Shown piece after piece: positions 23,997 to 33,565 of a DNA stretch of 35,760 nucleotides. The position numbers and the translations under genes were made by a program. Each line of letters starts with the position of its first letter. The stretch's first letter is position 1. Location of the stretch: positions 1 to 35,760 of the forward strand of contig JABHYW010000063.1 in assembly GCA_018656655.1 (NCBI GenBank), read 5' to 3'. The notes under the pieces are model-generated. The model was not told the origin of the DNA and ran no database searches. It was given only the letters and a program-made list of their open reading frames with translations. Origin of the DNA: Candidatus Komeilibacteria bacterium (lineage in GTDB: Bacteria; Patescibacteriota; Patescibacteriia; UBA1558; GWA2-36-10).

Positions 23997-26252
23997 ATGA
24001 AGTCTGACTTTCATTTCCATTTTTATAGTCGTATAGTGATTATGGCTGTTTTAGCAGTTTCATTGTTTTTGATTCAAAAATCAGTAACTAGCACTGCCGA
24101 AATAACTGATTATCCCTATCCAATTGGAGGTTGGGCTTGGTCTTCAGCAGCTGGTTGGCTTAGTTTAAATTGTTATAATGATTTTGATACTCCAGGTACA
24201 GCTTCTTCAACTTGTGAAGCTGTAGGGGGCTTGGATTATGGCTTAGAAGTAGATACATCAGGCAATGTAGAGGGCTGCATTTGGGCTGGTAATGCGCTTA
24301 GTGGGGCAGGTGCTCCTTTGGGATGGGTTTGTTTTTCTGATCAAGATCTTTCGAATGGGCCAAATTATGCAGTAGTAACTTCTACTACACATTTAAATGC
24401 TCTAGCTAGTACCACTTTTGCTAGTATTATTAGCCAAGAGGATTGGCGTTGTTCTGGTGGAGCTGACGATGGTATATCTTGCTATGAAAATGCTAATTGT
24501 GCTAGTGGTAACTGTGCTTTTGCAGCGATAGATAATGAAGCTTGGAAATTAGGTTTTCCGATTGCTTCTCCAGCAGATGCTGATGATGATGCTCCAAGCG
24601 CAGATAATCCATTGGAAGGTTGTTTTAATTGTTATGAAGAGTATGAGTATGCTTGTAGTATTGATCGTAGCGTTTGTATTGATGATAGTGGATGTCTACC
24701 CACAGGTGATCCAGCTGTAGCTCAAACTTGCTCTGTTATTACAGCTGTAAATAAAAATTGTGAAAATTGTTTAGAATATTTTTATTATCCAGGTCAGTGT
24801 GATAATTCAGGTGGTGACGGAAGTCATACATCTTGTCAGAATGCCGATGATTGTACTGTAGTTAGTGAGACATGCGAAGAAATAAGCACTTGTTATTATA
24901 ATATAGAAAGCGCATGCGAAATACTCAGTGATTGTACACAGTATGGTACTTGTTCAGGAGGATCCTGTACGCTCAATCCTTCTATTAGCTGTATTAGTGA
25001 TTTAGATTGTGTTAATTCTTGTATTTCCCGTCCAACTGGCTCCTTAAAAAAATTAATTGGGGCTTATAATTGTAGTGAGTGTACTATTGAGAATTATAAT
25101 AATGTTTGCGGTATTAATACCTATCAAGGCAATATTAATAGTTGTGACTCTTGCGTAGATACTTATTATTCTCCAGGCGTTATGCTTGATCATAAATATT
25201 ATAATCTTGATGTAGGTAATTTCCCGCCTGCTGATCCTAATGGAGAAAGGGCCAGTCTTTGTGGTTGGGGATGGAACGCTTGGGAGGAAGGTGGCCCTAC
25301 CTATGGCTTGGGTTGGTTTCAATTTGGTCCTAGAGTAGTAACTTCTACTAAGCCTTATCTATCTGTAGATGGAGGAAACATTTACTCTAGAGGCAGTATT
25401 ACAGGTAAATATCTACCTCCTTTTGGTCATTATAACGCTTCCTATCTTATTGAGTCAGGTGGAAGTATTACTAACTTTGTTAGTTCTAGTACTCTGGCTG
25501 GTATTTACCAAGGTGAGTTTCCTTATCGGCCAATGATTGATTTTTTTAGTCTGGGTGACGATGGTAAATATTCTAATGCTTTGGGTGAGATTGATCGTTA
25601 TGGCTTAATTACAGATTTTAGTGGTGCCGCTGCGCTTGGAATTAATAAATATGGTTCAGATATTAGAGTTATTTCTAGTGTTGACTTTGAGGATAATACA
25701 CCTAGAGATGGTGCTATTCACCACTATCAGCCTTCAAGTGGTTCAGTAACTGTAGAGGACCCTATAACAGTGCCAAGAGGTACTGATGGATTAGGGCGAA
25801 ATGCTGCAGGTATAATTTGGGTAGAGGGTGATTTAATTATCAATGAAAATATTGAGTATGATTTAGTTGGTGTTGAAAATTTAATTAGTATTCCATCTTT
25901 GGTTTGGGTAATAGAAGGAGATTTAAAAATTAATTATTCGGTTACTGATTTGGCAGGTACTTTTATTGTTTTGGGAGATGGTAATTCTTGTGCCTTTACA
26001 CCGCCAGACGTACCAGATCCTCATTGTGGGCAAATTATTACTTGTGTAGGTAATACTACGGATTGTGCTATCAATCCATTGACTATTTCTGGAAATGTTA
26101 TGGCAAAATATTTTGACCTAGGAAGATATTATATAGACCCAGCTACTGGTCAGGCAGCAGAAAGTTTTATAAACGATGGACGCCTTCAAGCTAACCCACC
26201 ACCTGGTTTTGAAGACTTTTCTAGCGTTATCCCCAGATTTAGTGATTATTAA
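23997..26252 (+). CDS. Large Cys-rich secreted surface protein
   Basis: Signal/TM at N-terminus, GGWAWSSAAGWLSLNC, many Cys pairs, no recognisable enzymatic motif. Confidence 0.75.
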   Translation: MKSDFHFHFYSRIVIMAVLAVSLFLIQKSVTSTAEITDYPYPIGGWAWSSAAGWLSLNCYNDFDTPGTASSTCEAVGGLDYGLEVDTSGNVEGCIWAGNALSGAGAPLGWVCFSDQDLSNGPNYAVVTSTTHLNALASTTFASIISQEDWRCSGGADDGISCYENANCASGNCAFAAIDNEAWKLGFPIASPADADDDAPSADNPLEGCFNCYEEYEYACSIDRSVCIDDSGCLPTGDPAVAQTCSVITAVNKNCENCLEYFYYPGQCDNSGGDGSHTSCQNADDCTVVSETCEEISTCYYNIESACEILSDCTQYGTCSGGSCTLNPSISCISDLDCVNSCISRPTGSLKKLIGAYNCSECTIENYNNVCGINTYQGNINSCDSCVDTYYSPGVMLDHKYYNLDVGNFPPADPNGERASLCGWGWNAWEEGGPTYGLGWFQFGPRVVTSTKPYLSVDGGNIYSRGSITGKYLPPFGHYNASYLIESGGSITNFVSSSTLAGIYQGEFPYRPMIDFFSLGDDGKYSNALGEIDRYGLITDFSGAAALGINKYGSDIRVISSVDFEDNTPRDGAIHHYQPSSGSVTVEDPITVPRGTDGLGRNAAGIIWVEGDLIINENIEYDLVGVENLISIPSLVWVIEGDLKINYSVTDLAGTFIVLGDGNSCAFTPPDVPDPHCGQIITCVGNTTDCAINPLTISGNVMAKYFDLGRYYIDPATGQAAESFINDGRLQANPPPGFEDFSSVIPRFSDY

Positions 26253-26281
26253 AATATTTTTTGGATTAAAAGGGTGAAATA

Positions 26282-26290
26282 TGTTATAAT
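26282..26290 (+). promoter_or_regulatory. Extended -10 promoter TGT-TATAAT for the pil locus
   Basis: Upstream of pilM. Confidence 0.5.
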
Positions 26291-26333
26291 TATATAAATA
26301 TTTAGAGAATTTTAAATAAAATTAAACAAAAAT

Positions 26334-27515
26334 ATGGGTTTATTTTCTAGTACTACTAGTTATTTAGGAATTGACATTGGCACATCTAGTATTAAGATGG
26401 TTGAGCTTGAAAATTATAAAAATCAAGCTAAATTAAAGACTTATGGTTATGCTGATATTTCTATAAACGTACTTAGTGGTGCTATAGATAAAAACAATCA
26501 AATTATAGCGGATTATATAATAGATATTGCTCAAAAATCTAATGTTCAAACTAGGCAAGTGGTAGCTGCCCTACCTACTTTTTCTGTATTTAATTTTATT
26601 ATCAATTTGCCGCCCATGCCAAAGAAAGATTTATCTTCAGCAATAAAATGGGAGGCTAAAAAGTTTATTCCAGTACCCTTAGAAGAGATGATTTTGGACT
26701 GGAAAATACTTAATAAAAAGAAAGTTAAAAAAACAGATAAAATAACTAAAACAGTAGATGCAAAAGAAAGTTTACCTGAAGAATTAAACAAAGATTTTAA
26801 AGATGCTAAGGCAGATATTAATAGTAGCGCAAAAAATACTTTAAAGAATGAAGATAAATTAATCACTTCCAGCGCAGATAATAGTAATTATAGAATACTT
26901 TTGACAGCTGCTCCTAAAAATTTAGTAGCTCGTTATATAGATATTTTTAAAAGGGCTAAGTTGAATTTACTTAGTTTAGAAACAGAGGCCTTTGCTTTAT
27001 CTCGTTCTTTGATTGGTAATGATAATTCAACGGTAATGATAGTAGATATTGGAGCTACTACAGCAGATATTTGTATTATAGAAGAAGGAGTACCAATTTT
27101 GAACAGAGGTATAGACACGGGCGGAGAATTTATTACCAAGACTATTATGAATAGTCTTAATATAAATAAAGAGAGAGCCGAGCAGTTTAAAAGGGATTTT
27201 GGTTTAGCAGGTGGAGGTTTTAAGAATGTTCCAGACACAATTCAAAAGTCTCTTAATTCTATTATCAATGAAATAAAATATGTTTTTGAATTATATCAGA
27301 GGCAAGGTAATAGTCGTATAGATAAAATTGTTTTGACTGGCGGTAGTGCATTTTTGCCAAGTTTACCAGAATATTTAGCAGAGCTTTTAAATATTCAAGT
27401 TATAGTTGGTGATCCTTGGGATAGAATAGTTTATCCATTGGATCTTAAACCAGCTCTTCAAGAGGTGGGGCCAAGAATGTCTACGGCAGTAGGATTAGCT
27501 ATGCGTGATATTTAA
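26334..27515 (+). CDS. pilM: Type IV pilus assembly protein PilM
   Basis: YLGIDIGTSSIKMVEL, VVAALPTFSVFNFIINLPPM, IVDIGATTADICIIEEG, KIVLTGGSAFLPSLPEYLAELL. Confidence 0.93.
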   Translation: MGLFSSTTSYLGIDIGTSSIKMVELENYKNQAKLKTYGYADISINVLSGAIDKNNQIIADYIIDIAQKSNVQTRQVVAALPTFSVFNFIINLPPMPKKDLSSAIKWEAKKFIPVPLEEMILDWKILNKKKVKKTDKITKTVDAKESLPEELNKDFKDAKADINSSAKNTLKNEDKLITSSADNSNYRILLTAAPKNLVARYIDIFKRAKLNLLSLETEAFALSRSLIGNDNSTVMIVDIGATTADICIIEEGVPILNRGIDTGGEFITKTIMNSLNINKERAEQFKRDFGLAGGGFKNVPDTIQKSLNSIINEIKYVFELYQRQGNSRIDKIVLTGGSAFLPSLPEYLAELLNIQVIVGDPWDRIVYPLDLKPALQEVGPRMSTAVGLAMRDI

Positions 27516-27518
27516 TTT

Positions 27519-29069
27519 ATGGATAAAAATGGTGAGAAAAAAGGAATAAATTTAATGCCAGAGGATCTTAGGTCTAAGGAATCTAGCATTTTATCTAAAG
27601 TCAAAAATAAAGCAGAATTTGACTTTGATTTTGTATCACCAGATAAAGCCACTCAAAAGAAAGAAAAAGCTTCAGGGGCTTCTCTTTGGAGTAAATTAAA
27701 AAAAGTTTTTAATAAGCCTAAAAAATTTGGAGATAGCCTAGATAAACCTAAGCAAGAGCCAAAGAAAGATAAAGGTAGGCCAAAAATAATTTATAACCCT
27801 AATAAAAAGAAAAAAGATAAAGTAGAAGATAAGAAAGTAAAGACTACTTTACATATTCCAGATAAAGAAGCTAAAAAACCCATAAATAATTTTACTATAG
27901 ATTATAAGGATGGTGTTTTAGGGGGCATTAAAGATGATAAAAAAGACGTGTTATCCAAAACTTCAGTGAAGGATGAAACTAAACCTAAGTCAGTTGAAAA
28001 AGTAAAGAAGTCATCTTTCCTTGATAAACTAAAAGCTTTTTTTGCTTCTAAGCCAAAGGCTCCCAAAGTAGTTAAGGTTCCAGCTAAGCCAATAATAGCT
28101 CAAGAGATAAAAGAAATTAAAAAAACTAAAAGTGATCAATTACCAAAACTTGATAAAGACAAGATTAAAGCTATTCCAGAGTTAAAAGATTCAAAACCAA
28201 AGACTTTTAAAGTTGAAGAAAAAGCTTCTGAACCAGTAAAACCTGAAGAAACTAAAACAAGTGATTTTTCTATTCCTATTATTCCAGGACTTCAAGATCA
28301 AAAGTTACCTCCTGTAAAAAATGAAGCTTCAAAATCAAAGAAAGACGCGCCTCGCGGCGACGCGGGAAAAAAACAAGTATTATCAAAATTTCATCAACCT
28401 CAACCAAGGATTAGAGCCAAACTTTTAGATAATGGAGGGGGTGTAGATTTAATCCCAGCTGCCGCTAGAACTAGAAGTTGGGGACAGATAATAAATTTAT
28501 TATTAACTGCCATTTTAGGCTCAGCTTTTATTGTCGGTATATTCTATGGATTTTTGTTTTTTCAAGTTAAAAATGTAGAATTACAAAAAAATACTAGGTC
28601 AGATCAGATTACTACACTTGAAAAAAAGATTTTGGATTATGAAGATTTAAATAATGATATAAGTCAATTAGGTGACGAGATAAAAGCAGTACATAAATTA
28701 TTGAGTTTTCATTTATATTGGACAAACTTTTTTCAATTGTTAGAAAAATATACCGTAGGTGAAATTTATTATTCTGGTTTAGCTGCTGGTAATAGCGGCG
28801 CTATAACTTTGCAGGCCGTTGGAAGAGATTTTGATTCAGTGGCTCGTCAGATTAAAGTTTTGCAACAGGAAGAGGCTTTAGAATTTGTAGTATCGGCAGA
28901 TGTGTCGGCTGCTCAATATAATAAAGCTAATGCCAATGTAGAATTTGATATAACATTAGTATTAAATCCATTATTGTTTACATATAATCCAGATTATATT
29001 TACCACCCAGAGGGTGGTCACCCTTTGGGTGATGAAAGTGATAACGAAGAAGAGGGTGGCGAAGAATAA
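27519..29069 (+). CDS. pilN: PilN-like protein with a long Lys-rich N-terminal extension
   Basis: N-terminal GINLMPEDLRSKE, about 300 aa of K/P/D-rich linker, then GGVDLIPAAARTRSWGQIINLLLTAILGSAFIVGIFYGF and coiled coil. Confidence 0.8.
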   Translation: MDKNGEKKGINLMPEDLRSKESSILSKVKNKAEFDFDFVSPDKATQKKEKASGASLWSKLKKVFNKPKKFGDSLDKPKQEPKKDKGRPKIIYNPNKKKKDKVEDKKVKTTLHIPDKEAKKPINNFTIDYKDGVLGGIKDDKKDVLSKTSVKDETKPKSVEKVKKSSFLDKLKAFFASKPKAPKVVKVPAKPIIAQEIKEIKKTKSDQLPKLDKDKIKAIPELKDSKPKTFKVEEKASEPVKPEETKTSDFSIPIIPGLQDQKLPPVKNEASKSKKDAPRGDAGKKQVLSKFHQPQPRIRAKLLDNGGGVDLIPAAARTRSWGQIINLLLTAILGSAFIVGIFYGFLFFQVKNVELQKNTRSDQITTLEKKILDYEDLNNDISQLGDEIKAVHKLLSFHLYWTNFFQLLEKYTVGEIYYSGLAAGNSGAITLQAVGRDFDSVARQIKVLQQEEALEFVVSADVSAAQYNKANANVEFDITLVLNPLLFTYNPDYIYHPEGGHPLGDESDNEEEGGEE

Positions 29070-29078
29070 AATATTATT

Positions 29079-29822
29079 ATGAAGAAAAATAAAAAAGAAA
29101 TCGAGTTTGAGCAGCCTTCAGATTTATTATTACTGGCAAACCGTTATATAATATTTATTATAGCTTTTATTGTTTTGGCTATTTTATTAGCTAGTTATTT
29201 GTTTATATTAAAACCAAAGATAGATAATATTAGTATAGTTAATTTAGAAAATACAGAAGAATTGGATAGAAAAGTGAAGAATGAATTGTTACTTACAAAA
29301 TTGGAAGAATTAGACGCAGAATATAAGGATATAATGTATAATCGTCAGTCAGATTTAGATTTATTAAAAAAGATAGTTCCTTATGGTGCTCAAACAGCTG
29401 AACTTTTTGTGATGTCTGATCTTTTGGCTAAAAAGCATAATTTTCAATTATTAAATATAGACCTTAGTGTTGGTGCTCCAAAAAAATTATCATTCAATGA
29501 ATCAGCGTCTAATATTAGTAATTTATCAGAAGATGATGCCGAGTTTATTGAACCTCAAGAGCCTGCTATGAACTCAATTGATGATGTATTATCTATGACT
29601 GGTATTAAGGCTACAATAGTGCATCTTAGTATTTCAAAGCTTATACCTGAAGGTGATGAAACAACGGGTGCTGAAGTTTATAGGCAATTCAAAGATTATA
29701 TTTCAGATTTAGAGAATAATATTCGCTTATTAGATGTGCAATCCATTGGTTTTGCGGAGATAGCTGTCGAAGGAGAAGCTAATTATATTTTTAACTTAGA
29801 TCTAATAACTTATCATCAATAG
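29079..29822 (+). CDS. pilO: PilO-like pilus assembly protein
   Basis: N-terminal TM, coiled coil, periplasmic domain; position between pilN and pilB. Confidence 0.75.
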   Translation: MKKNKKEIEFEQPSDLLLLANRYIIFIIAFIVLAILLASYLFILKPKIDNISIVNLENTEELDRKVKNELLLTKLEELDAEYKDIMYNRQSDLDLLKKIVPYGAQTAELFVMSDLLAKKHNFQLLNIDLSVGAPKKLSFNESASNISNLSEDDAEFIEPQEPAMNSIDDVLSMTGIKATIVHLSISKLIPEGDETTGAEVYRQFKDYISDLENNIRLLDVQSIGFAEIAVEGEANYIFNLDLITYHQ

Positions 29823-29828
29823 TTTCTT

Positions 29829-30185
29829 ATGAAAAAAAAGAGCGACAAAAAAACTATTATAATTTTATTAGCAGTACTAGCTGTAGCGGCTATTGGTAGT
29901 GGTATTTGGATTTATAAAACTTTAAAACCTCTTGATATTGAACAGACAGAGTTGTCCAATATACAAATAGATTATGTTTTTAAAGTTAAATCAGATGCCA
30001 TAAGTAATATAAATGATTTTTTGGATGTTGATTTTTTCCCAGGCACTATTTGGGAAAATTTTTATGCTAATGATCAATTTAATAGATTGCAAGATATAGA
30101 AATAAATATAGATATAGAAAAAGACATTGGTAATCCAAGTCCTTTTGTGATTAATACTTCTACTGGCGATGGCGTTGAGGATTAA
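29829..30185 (+). CDS. Pilus-locus small TM protein of unknown function
   Basis: 118 aa, single N-terminal TM, embedded in the pil operon. Confidence 0.6.
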   Translation: MKKKSDKKTIIILLAVLAVAAIGSGIWIYKTLKPLDIEQTELSNIQIDYVFKVKSDAISNINDFLDVDFFPGTIWENFYANDQFNRLQDIEINIDIEKDIGNPSPFVINTSTGDGVED

Positions 30186-30224
30186 GGGAATAATAAATAA
30201 AATTTACAATCTAAAGTATTTTTA

Positions 30225-31961
30225 ATGACAAAACAAGAAGCACAAAAACTTTTAGATTTTTTAAAAGAAAAAGATTTATTAAATAGTGATCAATATAAAG
30301 AACTAGCTACTAGCGAGTATGCTACTTTTGACGAACTGGAAAAACAAACTCGTCGGGCTATTTTGATATCTGATGAAGATTGGGTACAAGCTAAAGGTGT
30401 TTTTTATGATCTTGAATATACAAGTTTAATAGGTCGTAAAATTGATTCAGAAATATTAAATATTTTGCCAGAAGACTTATCTGAAAATTATAAGATGGTA
30501 GTCTTTAATAAAGAGGGGGTAAATTTAGAGGCTGGTATAGTTGATCCTACTAACTTTAAAGCTACCGAGGCTCTAAATTATTTAGCACGTAAAAAGAAAT
30601 TTAAAGTCAAATATTATATAATTTCTGAAGATAGTTATCGGACAGCAGCCAAACAATATGAAAGTTTAGGTGAAGAAGTAGGCGAGGCTTTAGATACAGC
30701 TGAAGCTATTTTTGCTCCTAAAGAAGAAGAGATAGATTTAGATGGTGATGTTAGTGAGGTAGTGAAAAGCGCTCCAGTTTCTAAAATTGTTTCGGTAGTG
30801 CTTCGTCATGCTATAGAAGGGCGTGCTTCTGATATTCATATAGAACCAGTAGGTAATCAATCTAAGGTAAGATATAGAATTGATGGTGTACTTCATACTA
30901 CTATAGTATTACCAATATATGTTCACGCAGCTTTAGTTTCTAGGATTAAGGTAATGGCTAATCTTAAGATTGATGAAACTAGGATACCTCAAGATGGTCG
31001 TATTCGTATGAAAGTACATAATCGGGATATTGATTTTCGTATATCTACTATTCCATTAATGGGCCAAGAAAAGGTAGTAATGCGTATTTTAGCCACTCCA
31101 GATAAAGCGCCTACTTTTTCTGATCTTGGTTTTTTAGGTTTACAACTTAAAATAATTGAAAAAAATGTTCATAAACCGAATGGAATGTTTTTATTGACTG
31201 GTCCGACCGGTTCTGGTAAATCTACCACTTTGTTTGCTTTTTTATCATTTCTTAATCAAGAAGATGTAAATATTGCCACTTTAGAAGATCCAGTTGAATA
31301 TTATATTCCAGGAGTTAATCAATCACAAATAAGACCCGAAGTTAATTTTACTTTTGCTAGTGGGCTTCGTGCCTTACTTCGTCAAGATCCAGATATTATT
31401 ATGGTTGGTGAGATTCGTGATAATGAAACAGCTGAATTAGCTATTCATGCTGGTTTAACTGGTCATTCCGTATTAACTACACTTCATACTAATAGTGCTA
31501 TTGGAGCTATTCCTAGACTTTTTGATATGAAAGTTGAGCCATTTTTATTAGCTAGTACTATTAATGCAGTAGTAGCTCAGCGATTGGTACGTAAAATTTG
31601 TTTAAAATGTAAAGTAGAAGATAAATTACCAGCGGAAGTAGAAGCTACTCTTAAAGAACATTTAAGTACCATTCCAGACGAAGCTTTCTATGGGGAAGTT
31701 GATAAGAATAGTTTTACTTTCTATAAAGGCAAAGGCTGTGCTAGTTGTGCTCAAACAGGTTATAAGGGAAGACTATCTATTGCTGAGGCCATTCATGTTA
31801 CTAGGGGATTCAAAGATATTATTGCCAAAGGTTTTGATAGAGGTGAGGTAGATAAGGAATTAGCTAAACAAAAGTTTATTACGATGGAACAAGATGGTGT
31901 TATTAAAGCTTTATTAGGTATGACTACTATTGAGGAAATCATGAGAGTTTCTAAAATGTAA
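30225..31961 (+). CDS. pilB: Type IV pilus assembly ATPase PilB (GspE family)
   Basis: GPTGSGKSTTLFAFL, DPDIIMVGEIRDNETAELAIHAGLTGHSVLTTLHTNSA, CLKC...CASC zinc site. Confidence 0.96.
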   Translation: MTKQEAQKLLDFLKEKDLLNSDQYKELATSEYATFDELEKQTRRAILISDEDWVQAKGVFYDLEYTSLIGRKIDSEILNILPEDLSENYKMVVFNKEGVNLEAGIVDPTNFKATEALNYLARKKKFKVKYYIISEDSYRTAAKQYESLGEEVGEALDTAEAIFAPKEEEIDLDGDVSEVVKSAPVSKIVSVVLRHAIEGRASDIHIEPVGNQSKVRYRIDGVLHTTIVLPIYVHAALVSRIKVMANLKIDETRIPQDGRIRMKVHNRDIDFRISTIPLMGQEKVVMRILATPDKAPTFSDLGFLGLQLKIIEKNVHKPNGMFLLTGPTGSGKSTTLFAFLSFLNQEDVNIATLEDPVEYYIPGVNQSQIRPEVNFTFASGLRALLRQDPDIIMVGEIRDNETAELAIHAGLTGHSVLTTLHTNSAIGAIPRLFDMKVEPFLLASTINAVVAQRLVRKICLKCKVEDKLPAEVEATLKEHLSTIPDEAFYGEVDKNSFTFYKGKGCASCAQTGYKGRLSIAEAIHVTRGFKDIIAKGFDRGEVDKELAKQKFITMEQDGVIKALLGMTTIEEIMRVSKM

Positions 31962-32057
31962 CCCCTCCGCCCTTCGGGCACCTCCCCTTGACAAGGGAGG
32001 GCTAATTAGTAAGATTTTGGCAAGTCCCCCTTGTCAAAGGGGGATTTAGGGGGATTA
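31959..32057. repeat. REPIN-like inverted doublet of REP family A
   Basis: TAACCCCTCCGCCC...CCTCCCCTTGACAAGGGAGGG (31959-32005) and GTCCCCCTTGTCAAAGGGGGATTTAGGGGGATTA (32024-32057). Confidence 0.85.
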
Positions 32058-32077
32058 AATATTAATTATATAATTAT

Positions 32078-32461
32078 ATGGAAGATAAAAAAGTACTAAT
32101 TGTTGAAGATGACGAATTTTTATTGCAGATGTATTCTACTAAATTAGAGTTAGAAGGTTTTCAGGTTTTGGAGGCTATTAATGGTTTGCAAGGTTTAAAG
32201 GTTGCTCAAAAAGAAAAGCCTGATTTGATTCTCTTAGATCTTAATCTGCCTGAGATGAGCGGTTTTGAGGTACTCAGTCAGTTAAAGAGGGAAGAGGACA
32301 CCAAAGGGATAAGAGTATTAATATTAACTAACTATTCTCAAAAAGAGGATATTGATCGTTGTTTAAAACTTGGAGCTGATGATTATTTAATTAAAGCTCA
32401 TTTTGTACCATCAGAGGTAATTAGTAAAATAAAAGTAATTTTAGAAGGCGAACAAAAATAA
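32078..32461 (+). CDS. CheY-like response regulator
   Basis: VLIVEDDEFLLQMY, LILLDLNLPEMSGFEVL, VLILTNYS, DDYLIKAHF. Confidence 0.95.
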   Translation: MEDKKVLIVEDDEFLLQMYSTKLELEGFQVLEAINGLQGLKVAQKEKPDLILLDLNLPEMSGFEVLSQLKREEDTKGIRVLILTNYSQKEDIDRCLKLGADDYLIKAHFVPSEVISKIKVILEGEQK

Positions 32462-32465
32462 AGTT

Positions 32466-33518
32466 ATGTCAGATACTTTGATTATAAATGATATATTAAA
32501 TGCAGCTGCGGAAAGAAAAGCCACAGATGTTCATTTGGTGGCTGGTAATAATCCAGTCATTAGAGTGGATGGTAGGTTGGTTACTTTGGCAGACCAGGCA
32601 ATATTGACTGGAGATATTTTAAATACTTTAGCGGAAGTTTTTTTGACTAAAGAAGACTTTGATAAGTTGAGCAAAGAAAAAGAAGTCGTTGCTGTATATA
32701 ATTGGGCTGATCGTAGTAGATATAGAGCTAAAGTTTTTTATCAAAAAGGATTTTTAGCTATTTCTTTACGTTTAATATCACCGTTTATTAGAGCACCAAA
32801 GGATTTGGGTGTTCCAGCTGCTTTATTGCAACTTCTAAATAGAGAGAAGGGTTTGATTATTATTACAGGTCCTTTTGGCAGTGGTCGTACATCTACGGCA
32901 GCTTCTCTGGTAGAGACACTTAATCAAAACAAGGGAATTCATATTCAAACTTTAGAAAAGCCAATAGAATATTTATTTTCTAATAATCAATCAGTAATTG
33001 AACAGAGAAGTGTGGGTAAAGATGTAAATACTTTTATTAGCGGTCTTAAAAATATGCTTGATGAAGATATCGATGCTGTTTTTGTAGATTGCATGCATGA
33101 AGTTGGTATGGAGGAATTAATATTAGAATTATCTGAAAGTGGTAAATTAATTATATTAGTTATGGATGCAGATTCAGTAATATCTGCTTTGGAGAGATTT
33201 ATTAGTAATATATCAGCTGATAAAAAAGAGTGGGGTAGAGATTTATTAGCTCACTCTTTATTAGGAGTTGTGGCTCAAAGATTAATGCCTAGAGTAGGCG
33301 GAGGATTGACAATGGTTTCAGAGGTATTAGTAAATATTCCAGCTGTTAGGAGTTCTATTAAAGACGATAAATTACAGCAGTTAAATAGTATTATGCAAAC
33401 TTCTAAACAAGAGGGTATGGTTTCTTTAGATAAAGCATTATTAGAATTAGTAAGAGTAGGTGAAATTAGCTTAGAAGATGCTAGAAATCAGGCTGTAGAT
33501 CCACAGAGTTTGAATTAA
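32466..33518 (+). CDS. pilT: PilT-like protein with degenerate ATPase motifs
   Basis: PilT fold features (ATDVHLVAGNNPVIRVDGRL, RYRAKVFYQKGFLAISLRLI) but Walker A GPFGSGRTS and Walker B-region DIDAVFVDCMHEV. Confidence 0.85.
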   Translation: MSDTLIINDILNAAAERKATDVHLVAGNNPVIRVDGRLVTLADQAILTGDILNTLAEVFLTKEDFDKLSKEKEVVAVYNWADRSRYRAKVFYQKGFLAISLRLISPFIRAPKDLGVPAALLQLLNREKGLIIITGPFGSGRTSTAASLVETLNQNKGIHIQTLEKPIEYLFSNNQSVIEQRSVGKDVNTFISGLKNMLDEDIDAVFVDCMHEVGMEELILELSESGKLIILVMDADSVISALERFISNISADKKEWGRDLLAHSLLGVVAQRLMPRVGGGLTMVSEVLVNIPAVRSSIKDDKLQQLNSIMQTSKQEGMVSLDKALLELVRVGEISLEDARNQAVDPQSLN

Positions 33519-33549
33519 ACCCCTCCAGCCTCCCCTTGTCAGGGGAGAA
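33516..33549. repeat. REP-like repeat family A, solo copy
   Basis: TAAACCCCTCCAGCCTCCCCTTGTCAGGGGAGAA; overlaps the pilT stop codon. Confidence 0.7.
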
Positions 33550-33565
33550 TTATCAGAATATTTTT

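Noticed and set aside
33536-33565. pilC start at 33536 from the ORF track
   Set aside because: The first ten codons come from the REP copy; ATG at 33566 gives the usual MAIYKYRA PilC N-terminus.
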